Positions 56,175 to 64,000 of a stretch of DNA of 64,000 nt are shown here, piece by piece. Every line of letters starts with the position of its first letter. Position 1 is the stretch's first letter. The position numbers and the translations under genes are program-made. Origin of the DNA: Crocosphaera sp. (GTDB lineage Bacteria > Cyanobacteriota > Cyanobacteriia > Cyanobacteriales > Microcystaceae); the NCBI GenBank assembly GCA_030065205.1, contig JASJDN010000015.1:81898-145897 (forward strand). Direction: 5' to 3'. The notes beneath the pieces are model-generated. The model had not been told where the DNA came from, searched no databases, and saw only the letters and a program-made list of their open reading frames with translations.

Positions 56175-57680
56175 TTATTTTGATTGATTACGTAGCTGAT
56201 TTTTACTTTCTTTTGATTCATTCAAAGAAAATAAATTTGTCCAAACTAGGGTAATTTGAATCATCTGTAAATAGGTTTGTAAGTCCAATTGTCCAGTTTT
56301 TAACATTTCTTTGTATTGTTCATGGGAATATCGTAATTGTCCGTGTTGTAACATCAAACTTTTGGGTAGTTGTTCACTCCATTCATCTATTAATTGTAAT
56401 ATGTGATTATGAGATAGTTCTCTTTGTTTTTTATGCCATCTTTGACATTGATCTGAGAAGATTTGTGTCATTTTTTCAATTTGTTCATAAACTTCTGTGG
56501 CTACTTGACCATCAATTAACATTAAACGATATTTTTGTCGTAAATTTTCTATTTCTTCTGTTGCTTTTTGAGGATTACTCTCTAATAATTGTCTCAATTC
56601 ATGAATAGTTTGTAAGTTAGCTTTGAGGAGATTATTTTGTTTTCGCTTTCGTAACCAACGCAGTAAAAAGCCAATACTACTGGTAGTAACTAACATAATT
56701 AAACCCGCTTGTAGCGGTTTATTTTCTCTTAAATAACGTTGCCACGCAACTCTAGGATCACCATAATTAAAGACTTGTTGCGCCCCTGGATGAATATAAA
56801 TCAACCCTTCACTTAATAGTTTAGCATCTTGTTCAGAGGCTAATTCGGGATAAAATGGAGAGTATTGACGAAAGTTAGAAATAATCGCCCAAGTTAACAA
56901 AGCAACTGTTCTTTGATTGACATCTGGACGAGTAATTAATGCCCCAGGTGTTGAGATAGTTGGTAAGTCTTGATTGGGTAATTCTGGTAGAGGTTTATAA
57001 GTCCCTTGGGGAATAATTGCCTCTTGATAAGATTCAGGAAATTGAATAGTTAAATAATTAATTAAACTAGAATCTATAGGAATAAAACATAATTGATTAG
57101 CTTGTTTCAAGTCTTGTTTGAATTTTTCACTGGTAGCTAAAGGTCCGACATAAATAAAAGCATCTACTTGATTATCATTAAGTTTTTTTACTCTATCTTC
57201 ATTAGATTTGACTTCTGTAACTATTATATTACTGGCTGCAAAAATACGTTTTGCGGTAAAATAAATTCCACTACCTTCTGCCCCAATAATGACCTTTTTT
57301 CCTTGTAAATCTGCCAATGTTTTTATATCAGAGTTGGCTTGAGTTACTATATGTAAATATTCTTGAGTTAAAACCAATAAGGTATTAACTTTGCCTTCTT
57401 TCATCGCTTCACTGGCTACATCGGATTGTACGATGGCAAAATCTACTTCTTTATTTAATAATCGTTGTAAATTTTGTTGTGAACCTTGAGACTTATAATT
57501 ATCTGTTACATCAATTTGGTCTATGGTATTGGCTGATAATTTAATCTGAGAACTAATTCTTTGATAACCACTTCCCTCCGAACCACTTGATATGGATACT
57601 AGGGTTTTTTGTGTTCCACAACTGCCTACAAGGATAGGAAGAATTAAGATTAAACTACCCGTTAATAATTGTTTTATCAT
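56175..57680 (-). CDS. TAXI-type TRAP binding protein fused to a cytoplasmic helical tail
   Basis: This 501-residue protein has a lipoprotein-like N-terminus (LVGSCGTQ) and a TAXI substrate-binding domain (SSGSEGSGYQRISSQI, QSDVASEAM, VIIGAEGSGIYFTAKRI). A membrane helix near residue 325 (GLIMLVTTSSIGFLLRWLRK) follows, then about 160 residues of coiled-coil helices. Ordinary TAXI proteins end after the binding domain. The helix places the tail in the cytoplasm, so the protein may sense rather than transport. No TRAP membrane subunits are adjacent. It overlaps rsmI by 4 bp. Confidence 0.85.
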   Translation of the reverse strand: MIKQLLTGSLILILPILVGSCGTQKTLVSISSGSEGSGYQRISSQIKLSANTIDQIDVTDNYKSQGSQQNLQRLLNKEVDFAIVQSDVASEAMKEGKVNTLLVLTQEYLHIVTQANSDIKTLADLQGKKVIIGAEGSGIYFTAKRIFAASNIIVTEVKSNEDRVKKLNDNQVDAFIYVGPLATSEKFKQDLKQANQLCFIPIDSSLINYLTIQFPESYQEAIIPQGTYKPLPELPNQDLPTISTPGALITRPDVNQRTVALLTWAIISNFRQYSPFYPELASEQDAKLLSEGLIYIHPGAQQVFNYGDPRVAWQRYLRENKPLQAGLIMLVTTSSIGFLLRWLRKRKQNNLLKANLQTIHELRQLLESNPQKATEEIENLRQKYRLMLIDGQVATEVYEQIEKMTQIFSDQCQRWHKKQRELSHNHILQLIDEWSEQLPKSLMLQHGQLRYSHEQYKEMLKTGQLDLQTYLQMIQITLVWTNLFSLNESKESKNQLRNQSK

Positions 57681-58534
57681 TTTGTATTTTCTAAGGATAA
57701 ATTATAAATTTGACGACGGGAAAAAGGGGTTATTTCGGCTAATTTACGACTGGCTTGCGATCGCGTCATTCCTTGGTTTAATAATTGTTGTAATTCCTCC
57801 TTTAATTCTTCGACGGTTAACTCAAGGGAATGGGGTTGAAAACAGCCAGCAATAATTAAGGTAAATTCTCCTTTAATTTGTTGAGAATTCTGATAATATA
57901 AGATAGCATCCTCTAAAGTTCCTCGCCAAAATTCTTCATAACGTTTAGTGATTTCTCTTGCCACTGTAATTTGACGATCATTACCCAAAATATCTTTAAA
58001 CTCTGTTAAGGTTTTCAGTAAACGATGGGGGGCTTCATAGATAATAATTGTGCGAGTTTCTGTCATTAATTGATGCAAGCGATCGCGTCTTTCTTTCCCT
58101 TTTACTGGCAAAAATCCCTCAAAAACAAAGCGATCACTAGACAACCCAGACACAGCAAGGGAAGTAATAGCAGCCGTTGGACCAGGAATAGGAATAACAG
58201 GAATATTTGCTATAATACAAGCATAAATTAAATCGTATCCAGGATCAGAAATTCCTGGCATACCCGCATCCGTTACTAAAGCAATGGTTTGCCCTTCTTC
58301 AAGATAGTTTAACAATTCAGTTTGGCGAGCCATGCGATTATAATGGTGGTAGCTAATTTGAGGCGTAGTAATCTGAAAATGATGCAAAAGTTTGGCAGTA
58401 TGACGGGTATCTTCTGCGGCGATAAGATTAACTGATTTTAAAATTCGGATCGCCCGAAAGGTAATATCTTCTAAATTACCGATAGGTGTTCCCACAATGT
58501 AAAGTGTTCCCTGCTGTAAACTTTCGTTGTTCAT
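57677..58534 (-). CDS. rsmI: 16S rRNA (cytidine1402-2'-O)-methyltransferase
   Basis: RsmI methylates the ribose of C1402 in 16S rRNA. The 285-residue protein shows GTPIGNLEDITFRA, AEDTRHTAKLL, TDAGMPGISDPGY and IPGPTAAITSLAVSG, all family signatures, with normal length. Its end overlaps the TAXI gene start. It is divergent from the PfkB kinase across 14 bp. Confidence 0.95.
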   Translation of the reverse strand: MNNESLQQGTLYIVGTPIGNLEDITFRAIRILKSVNLIAAEDTRHTAKLLHHFQITTPQISYHHYNRMARQTELLNYLEEGQTIALVTDAGMPGISDPGYDLIYACIIANIPVIPIPGPTAAITSLAVSGLSSDRFVFEGFLPVKGKERRDRLHQLMTETRTIIIYEAPHRLLKTLTEFKDILGNDRQITVAREITKRYEEFWRGTLEDAILYYQNSQQIKGEFTLIIAGCFQPHSLELTVEELKEELQQLLNQGMTRSQASRKLAEITPFSRRQIYNLSLENTK

Positions 58535-58548
58535 TATAATTATTAGTC

Positions 58549-59457
58549 ATGAATGGATTATTTGTCGGTTTAACGACTCTCGATATCATTTATCTTGCTG
58601 ATCATTTTCCCCATTCTAATGAAAAAATTGTCGCTCTTGATCAAACTATTGCGGCAGGGGGACCAGCTACTAATGCAGCTATTACGTTTCAACATTTTGG
58701 TCATCAAGGTACTCTTTTAAGTATGATTGGAAACCATCCTATTAGTCAACTGATTTGTGCGGAATTAGAAGATTGTTCTTTAAGTGTTTTTGATCTTGCC
58801 CCTTATCACCCAGAACCCCCTCCTGCTTCTTCAATTATTGTTAATAAATTGACGGGAGAAAGGGCTGTTATTTCTATTAATGCTATCAAATCTCAGGCAA
58901 AAGCTGATAAATTCTCCTTGGAAATGTTACAGGATATTGATATCATTTTAATCGATGGTCATCAGATGGCTGTAAGTCAAGTTATTGCCCAAGAAGCCCA
59001 TTTTAGAGGTATTCCTGTGGTCATTGATGGAGGCAGTTGGAAACCTGGCTTTGAAAAGGTTTTACCCTATGTTAACTATGCTGTTTGTTCGGCTAATTTT
59101 CATCCGCCTAATTGTTATGATAATGATGATGTTTTCCAGTATTTAAAGCAAATTGGTATTCCTAATATTGCCATTACGAATGGAGAAAATCCTATTACGT
59201 ATTGGACTCATAAAGAGTTTGATAGTATAGAAGTTTCTCAGATTAAAGCTGTTGACACTTTGGGTGCCGGTGATGTTTTTCATGGGGCTTTTTGTCACTT
59301 CATTTTAACTCATAATTTCATCGATTCTTTAGCAAAAGCTTCAGAAGTTGCTGCGGTTGCTTGTCAATCTTTTGGAACCCGTCAATGGATGGAAACTTTA
59401 ACTGTTCCTGCAACAGAAAATAATAAGAAATTAACTGAAAATGATCTTTTTTTTTGA
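58549..59457 (+). CDS. PfkB/ribokinase-family sugar kinase
   Basis: This 302-residue protein has the PfkB fold with both signatures: AAGGPATNAAITF near residue 36 and the anion-hole motif VDTLGAGDVFHGAF near residue 235, whose Asp is the catalytic base. The substrate is not identifiable; members phosphorylate ribose, fructose, adenosine or other sugars. The gene seems monocistronic. Confidence 0.88.
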   Translation: MNGLFVGLTTLDIIYLADHFPHSNEKIVALDQTIAAGGPATNAAITFQHFGHQGTLLSMIGNHPISQLICAELEDCSLSVFDLAPYHPEPPPASSIIVNKLTGERAVISINAIKSQAKADKFSLEMLQDIDIILIDGHQMAVSQVIAQEAHFRGIPVVIDGGSWKPGFEKVLPYVNYAVCSANFHPPNCYDNDDVFQYLKQIGIPNIAITNGENPITYWTHKEFDSIEVSQIKAVDTLGAGDVFHGAFCHFILTHNFIDSLAKASEVAAVACQSFGTRQWMETLTVPATENNKKLTENDLFF

Positions 59458-59586
59458 TGAATGAATTACCAAATTGGTTAACTATAGGTTTATTTTCTGG
59501 ATAAATTTCTCTTGATGTTCCCTAACATTAGTTTTTGTATTAATACAATTTAAAAAGTGGAATATTAGTCTTAAAATAGAGATAAA

Positions 59587-60522
59587 ATGAATCAAGAAAA
59601 AACAGAAAAAATTGGTCTTAATTTATCAATATTGGTAACTCTATTGATGTCGGGTTTAGGCATTGGTTTTGGTGTTTTTACCAAATCAGAAGCTATTTTA
59701 CTTGATGGTTTTTTCAATGTCGTTAGTTTCATCATGGCTTTGATAACATTAGGAGTTGCCTGGTTACAAAAACAACCAGAAAATGAACAGTTTAACTTTG
59801 GTTATCTTAGTTTTATTCCGTTGGTTAATCTCATTAAAGGATTATTGATTTTTCTCTTATCATTATTTGCTTTAACCTCTGCTATAACTGCCATTTTACA
59901 TGGGGGTAGAACTCTGAATGCCAATATAGCTGTCATTTATGCTTTAATTGCTGCTGCTGGTTGTTTAATAACGGCTTTGATTCAAAAAAAAATCGCCCAA
60001 CAAACTCGCTCACTCATGATAGAAGTGGATGCTAAAAACTGGTTGATTAATGGATTAATTAGTTTATGTGTTGGGGTTGCTTTTGGAATCGTCATTTTTA
60101 TTAAAAATACTTCTTTATCTTGGTTTATTCCTTATGTTGATTCTACTTTAGTTATTATCTTGATTTTAATCACTTTGCCTGTTCCTATTCAAATTATTAT
60201 CGCAAGTTTAAAACAGTTATTACTCGCTTCTCCTAATGCCAAAATTCAACAAAAAATAAAACAGTTATTTGAAACAACAGCTAACCCTTTTCCCTTAGAA
60301 AAATATTGGTTAAGAATGACCCAAATAGGTAACAGTCTATTTGTTAGTATTTATTGGTTATTACCGCAAGATTATATTCTAAAAGATGTTGAAGAATTAG
60401 ATCATATTAGAGAAGAAGTTAGTAAAGTTATCTATGAAAATTATCCTGATTTAATGATCGATATTATCTTTACTAAAGATTCTAAATGGGCAGAAGATAC
60501 ATCGATACAGCAAAAACATTAG
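59587..60522 (+). CDS. Divergent cation diffusion facilitator family transporter
   Basis: This 311-residue protein has six predicted helices in a CDF layout and a cytoplasmic C-terminal domain. The usual zinc-site residues are changed: helix 2 reads LLDGFFNVVSF (Asp-x3-Asn rather than Asp/His-x3-Asp), and helix 5 reads VDAKNWLING (Asn where His and Asp are usual). It may bind another metal or work differently. No metal-related gene is adjacent. Confidence 0.78.
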   Translation: MNQEKTEKIGLNLSILVTLLMSGLGIGFGVFTKSEAILLDGFFNVVSFIMALITLGVAWLQKQPENEQFNFGYLSFIPLVNLIKGLLIFLLSLFALTSAITAILHGGRTLNANIAVIYALIAAAGCLITALIQKKIAQQTRSLMIEVDAKNWLINGLISLCVGVAFGIVIFIKNTSLSWFIPYVDSTLVIILILITLPVPIQIIIASLKQLLLASPNAKIQQKIKQLFETTANPFPLEKYWLRMTQIGNSLFVSIYWLLPQDYILKDVEELDHIREEVSKVIYENYPDLMIDIIFTKDSKWAEDTSIQQKH

Positions 60523-60754
60523 ATTTTTTCAAAGATTTTACTTGTCATTTTAATTCTAAAATAAAACTAAAATAATATTGCTCTTGACACTCCTAAAATT
60601 TGTATGTTAGCCTGTCGCTACAAACCATTAAAGGCTTGAAATTAAAATCAGGCATCTTGTTGTTCTCTACCCTAATATAACAATTACTTCAGTTGTAATT
60701 TATCTTTGTTTTGCCAAATCCGAACAAAATTATTGCTAGTTAGAGGAGAACATC

Positions 60755-63754
60755 ATGCCCATTCATATTTATTCTGCACCCTTCATTGATCCATTACCTA
60801 GTCTCAATCTGGATATTCCCTATTCTATCGTTACCATAGGAACTGATGGGGATGATATTCTCATAGGAACTGTAGAAACTGATGCGATCGATGGACGCGG
60901 TGGTAACGACGAAATATCAGGATTAAGTAACGATGACGCTATCTCTGGAAACGAAGGGGATGATATTATTAATGGAAACGAAGGGGATGATATTCTCTTT
61001 GGTCATCAAGGGAATGATATTGTCTCTGGAGGGACAGGAAAAGATACCATCGTTGGAGTTGATCCCAGATCAGGGTTTGGGGAGTCTGAAATAGATATTT
61101 TAAAAGGAGATGAAGGAAAAGATACCTTTGTTTTAGGGGATCAAAATAATGTTTATTATGTTGATAGTGATCCCACTTCTTCTGGGGAACAAGACTATGG
61201 ATTAATTGTTGATTTTACTGTTGGTGAAGACAAAATTGAACTCAATGGAACCCCAGACAATTATTTGCTAGACTTCTTTACCACCAGTGATGGCATCGTT
61301 AAAGCAGACATTGTTTATGATCCCGGAGTAGCCGCAAAAGGGGAACTAATCGCTATTTTAGAAGATGTTTCTGCTGATTTAAACTTAACAGATTCCTCTT
61401 TTGTCTATGAAGAAAATGATTATGAAGTTGTCTACAATGAAATTTTTGAACCATTGGAACCGTTAGATCCTGGAACGTATTACTCAGGATCTTACTCAGT
61501 AACATTGAATAATCCGGGGGGAGTTAATATCATTTGGGATAATCCAGGGTGGTCATTCAACGATAATCTTATCAGCATATCAGACCCCAATCTCGGTACA
61601 GTTATCAGTTTTGATCCTCTTCCTATTATTCCCCCTAATGTGATTGAAGGAACTAGCGGTGATGATGTTTTAATGGGAACTGAGGGGAAAGATATTATCT
61701 ATGGTTACGAAGGGAATGATGATCTCTCGGGTTTAGGGGGAAATGATACCATTTTTGGTGGTCAAGGAAATGACACCATTTCTGGAGGAGATGGAAACGA
61801 TAGTCTGGAAGGAGGAGAAGATGATGACGTGATTACAGGAGACGGTGGGAACGATATTATTGCAGGAGACAGTGGTAATGATAACCTCAGTGGAGGGTTA
61901 GGGGATGACGCTATTGCAGGGGGAACTGGTGTTGACACCATTTCAGGAGGAGACGGAAGCGATAGTCTGGAAGGAGGAGACGATGATGATGTAATTACAG
62001 GAGACGGTGGGAACGATATTATTGCAGGAGACGCTGGTAACGATAACCTCAGTGGAGGGTTAGGAGATGACACTATCTCAGGAGGGTTAGGAAACGATAC
62101 CATCATTGGAGGAGACGGAAGCGATAGTCTTCAAGGAGGAGACGATGATGATCTGATTACAGGAGAGGATGGTAACGATATTATTGCAGGAGACGGTGGG
62201 AACGATAACCTCAGTGGAGGGTTAGGAGATGACACCATCTCAGGAGGGTTAGGAAACGATACCATCATTGGAGGAGACGGAAGCGATGATCTTCAAGGAG
62301 GAGACGATGATGATCTGATTACAGGAGAGGATGGTAACGATATTATTGCAGGAGACAGTGGTAATGATAACCTTAGTGGAGGGTTAGGAGACGACACCAT
62401 CTCAGGGGGGTTAGGAAACGACACGATTTCTGGGGGAGAAGGAAGCGATAGTCTGGAAGGAGGAGAAGATGATGATGTAATTACAGGAGACGGTGGGAAC
62501 GATATTATTGCAGGAGACGCTGGTAACGATAACCTCAGTGGAGGGTTAGGAGATGACGCTATTACAGGGGGAACTGGTATTGACACCATTTCAGGAGGAG
62601 ACGGAAGCGATAGTCTGGAAGGAGGAGACGATGATGATGTAATTACAGGAGACGGTGGGAACGATATTATTGCAGGAGACAGTGGGAACGATAACCTCAG
62701 TGGAGGGTTAGGAGATGACACCATCTCAGGGGGTTTAGGAAACGACACCATTTCTGGGGGAGAAGGAAGCGATAGTCTGGAAGGAGGAGACGATGATGAC
62801 GTGATTACCGGTGAAACCGAAGATGACACGATTTCTGGAGGAGAGGGAAATGATAATCTAAGTGGAGGACAAGGAAGTGATGAGATCAGTGGGGGGTTAG
62901 GAAATGACACCATCACTGGAGGAGAGGGATCTGATATCCTTAACGGAGATGAGGGTAACGACGTTTTAGCAGGAACTACCGCAGACTCCCAGCAACCCGA
63001 TGAAATCGACATCTTAACAGGGGGTTTAGGAAGCGATCGCTTTATCTTAGGGGATGAAAATGGCGTTTATTATGATGATGGTGATCCCCTGTCTCTAGGG
63101 GAATCTGATTTTGCCCTGATTACCGACTTTAACGCGGATCAAGATTTGATTCAATTACACGGGCCCAGGGAATTTTATTATCTTGATTTCTTCACCACCT
63201 CAGACGGGTTAATTAATACAGCGTTGATGTACGATCCGGGGGTAACGGCCCGTCGGGAACTCATTGGTATTATTGAAAATGCGACGGTGGATCTCACCCT
63301 TGAGGATACTGCATTTATCTTTATTGACGAAGAAACTCCCCAAGAGACAAACCCCCAAGACATCTTACCCATAACGGGAACAGACGGAAGAGATAGGTTA
63401 ACTGGAACCGATAGCGATGAGAGGATCACAGGGTTCGGAGGCCGAGATATGATCACCACTGGGGGAGGTAATGATCAAATTGTCTACACCAGTATCAGCG
63501 ATCGCGGAGATAGGATCACCGATTTTGAGGTAGGTAGTGATGTTTTTGTCTTCAGTGAGTTATTAGACAGTGTGGGTTATGAAGGGGTAGATCCCATTGC
63601 TGACGGTTATTTAGGCTTTATGAGTCGTGGTCAAAATACGATGATTCGTTTCGATGCTGACGGTACGGCTGGACCGGGATGGGCTTTTTCAATGGCCTTT
63701 GTTCAAGGGGTAACCAGTAGCGAACTTAATAACGCCAGTAACTTTGTATTTTAA
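60755..63754 (+). CDS. RTX calcium-binding repeat protein, probably secreted
   Basis: This 999-residue protein consists mainly of nine-residue RTX repeats (GGxGxDxLx; e.g. GGDGSDSLE) that bind Ca2+ and fold outside the cell. There is no N-terminal signal, as expected for type I secretion, whose signal is C-terminal. Two related non-RTX modules flank the repeat core, at about residues 123-225 and 753-860; both contain LDFFTTSDG and YDPGV. Residues 350-673 contain six copies of a 54-residue super-repeat. A ribosome-binding site GAGGAG precedes the ATG. The function may be adhesion or surface-layer related; this is inference. No secretion genes are adjacent. Confidence 0.9.
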   Translation: MPIHIYSAPFIDPLPSLNLDIPYSIVTIGTDGDDILIGTVETDAIDGRGGNDEISGLSNDDAISGNEGDDIINGNEGDDILFGHQGNDIVSGGTGKDTIVGVDPRSGFGESEIDILKGDEGKDTFVLGDQNNVYYVDSDPTSSGEQDYGLIVDFTVGEDKIELNGTPDNYLLDFFTTSDGIVKADIVYDPGVAAKGELIAILEDVSADLNLTDSSFVYEENDYEVVYNEIFEPLEPLDPGTYYSGSYSVTLNNPGGVNIIWDNPGWSFNDNLISISDPNLGTVISFDPLPIIPPNVIEGTSGDDVLMGTEGKDIIYGYEGNDDLSGLGGNDTIFGGQGNDTISGGDGNDSLEGGEDDDVITGDGGNDIIAGDSGNDNLSGGLGDDAIAGGTGVDTISGGDGSDSLEGGDDDDVITGDGGNDIIAGDAGNDNLSGGLGDDTISGGLGNDTIIGGDGSDSLQGGDDDDLITGEDGNDIIAGDGGNDNLSGGLGDDTISGGLGNDTIIGGDGSDDLQGGDDDDLITGEDGNDIIAGDSGNDNLSGGLGDDTISGGLGNDTISGGEGSDSLEGGEDDDVITGDGGNDIIAGDAGNDNLSGGLGDDAITGGTGIDTISGGDGSDSLEGGDDDDVITGDGGNDIIAGDSGNDNLSGGLGDDTISGGLGNDTISGGEGSDSLEGGDDDDVITGETEDDTISGGEGNDNLSGGQGSDEISGGLGNDTITGGEGSDILNGDEGNDVLAGTTADSQQPDEIDILTGGLGSDRFILGDENGVYYDDGDPLSLGESDFALITDFNADQDLIQLHGPREFYYLDFFTTSDGLINTALMYDPGVTARRELIGIIENATVDLTLEDTAFIFIDEETPQETNPQDILPITGTDGRDRLTGTDSDERITGFGGRDMITTGGGNDQIVYTSISDRGDRITDFEVGSDVFVFSELLDSVGYEGVDPIADGYLGFMSRGQNTMIRFDADGTAGPGWAFSMAFVQGVTSSELNNASNFVF
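61802..62773 (+). repeat. Six 162-bp tandem repeats inside the RTX gene
   Basis: The 972-bp segment is exactly six units of 162 bp, each encoding six nine-residue RTX motifs (54 residues). Neighbouring units are nearly identical in DNA sequence. The pattern starts with the Ser-Leu-Glu/Gln-Gly-Gly codons and recurs at 61802, 61964, 62126, 62288, 62450 and 62612; a partial seventh begins at 62774. Confidence 0.85.
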
Positions 63755-63762
63755 CCTTTCAA

Positions 63763-63796
63763 CATCAGGTTTTAACTAACCTGATGAATCATTTTT
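63763..63796 (+). terminator. Rho-independent terminator of the RTX gene
   Basis: CATCAGGTT (63763-63771) and AACCTGATG (63778-63786) form a perfect 9-bp stem with a 6-base loop, followed by ATCATTTTT. It lies 8 bp after the RTX stop codon. The remaining 200 bp to the window end show no gene that I recognise. Confidence 0.75.
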
Positions 63797-64000
63797 CTGT
63801 ATTGTACTCAAAGACAAATTTAACAACACCTTCAACAACCCTAACTTACTCCGTTTTACTACGTTGAAGTTAGGGATTGCTACTCCTAAAAGTGGCAACG
63901 TAAGCGTTGAATAGCTCAGTTTAGCCTAGTCTTGGAACACACTCTCAAATGCTTGTCTAGTTTGAGTTATCTGTAAGTTTGTTTAGGCAAACGCTTAAAG

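Noticed and set aside
61802..62773. Regular repeats that could be taken for a CRISPR array
   Set aside because: The repeats are coding RTX units of 27 and 162 bp in a continuous frame, without unique spacers.
61762..63012. Long minus-strand frames rich in Ser and Pro opposite the RTX gene
   Set aside because: They are the antisense of the GGxGxD repeats: the repeat composition keeps stop codons out of that frame. No ribosome-binding site or family match is visible.

Overview
The window is a piece of a cyanobacterial chromosome. Evidence: the HIP1 palindrome GCGATCGC recurs throughout; there are phylloquinone (MenG) and plastoquinone (solanesyl-type UbiA) biosynthesis genes; ferrochelatase carries a C-terminal chlorophyll-a/b-binding-like helix; SufR stands divergent from sufBC; there are a group 3 sigma factor of the SigF type, a PatA-like regulator and several cyanobacterial DUF families. 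The low GC content and gene families recall unicellular marine or brackish forms of the Crocosphaera/Cyanothece group, but that placement is inference.

Layout. 0-12.5 kb: end of a WD40 gene, menG, a DUF445 membrane protein, hemH, a large NACHT-HEAT NTPase, a PatA-like regulator, sigF, a DUF364 gene, ubiA and two small exported proteins. 12.5-16.2 kb: a complete minus-strand phosphite cassette, ptxA-ptxB-ptxC-ptxD, for uptake of phosphite and its NAD-dependent oxidation to phosphate. 16.5-24 kb: a 55-residue small gene, a bifunctional aldolase/dehydrogenase, DUF29 and DUF3598 proteins, a DUF433/DUF5615 toxin-antitoxin-like pair split by an unknown gene, the iron transporter ATPase futC and a nucleoside phosphorylase-like gene.

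24-38 kb is accessory in character. It holds a frameshifted methyltransferase-like pseudogene; a catalytically intact long prokaryotic Argonaute, in operon with a Cas4-like nuclease; and, divergent from these, an XRE repressor plus an ImmA/IrrE protease that share a nearly identical C-terminal module. After clpC and hisG come a lone UPF0175 gene, mazEF, a second MazF-type pair, a nucleotidyltransferase with only a stub of its likely HEPN partner, a DUF488-DUF488-dual-OB cassette and a remnant of transaldolase. Dispersed palindromes with GGTGGGCAA arms lie here and at two other places.

38-64 kb: a NarL-type response regulator, a 2Fe-2S ferredoxin-like protein, sufR/sufBC (without sufDS next to them), ndk, a Wzc-like polysaccharide co-polymerase, murJ, a five-gene partner-switching operon that includes CheB, an aldehyde dehydrogenase, dusB, a TAXI-type binding protein fused to a cytoplasmic helical tail, rsmI, a PfkB kinase, a divergent cation-diffusion-facilitator protein and a 999-residue RTX protein with six exact-length 162-bp repeats.

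The strongest candidates for an undescribed system are the Argonaute/Cas4-like operon with its XRE/ImmA pair, and the DUF488-DUF488-dual-OB cassette. All functional calls come from reading sequence and motifs; no database search was run.
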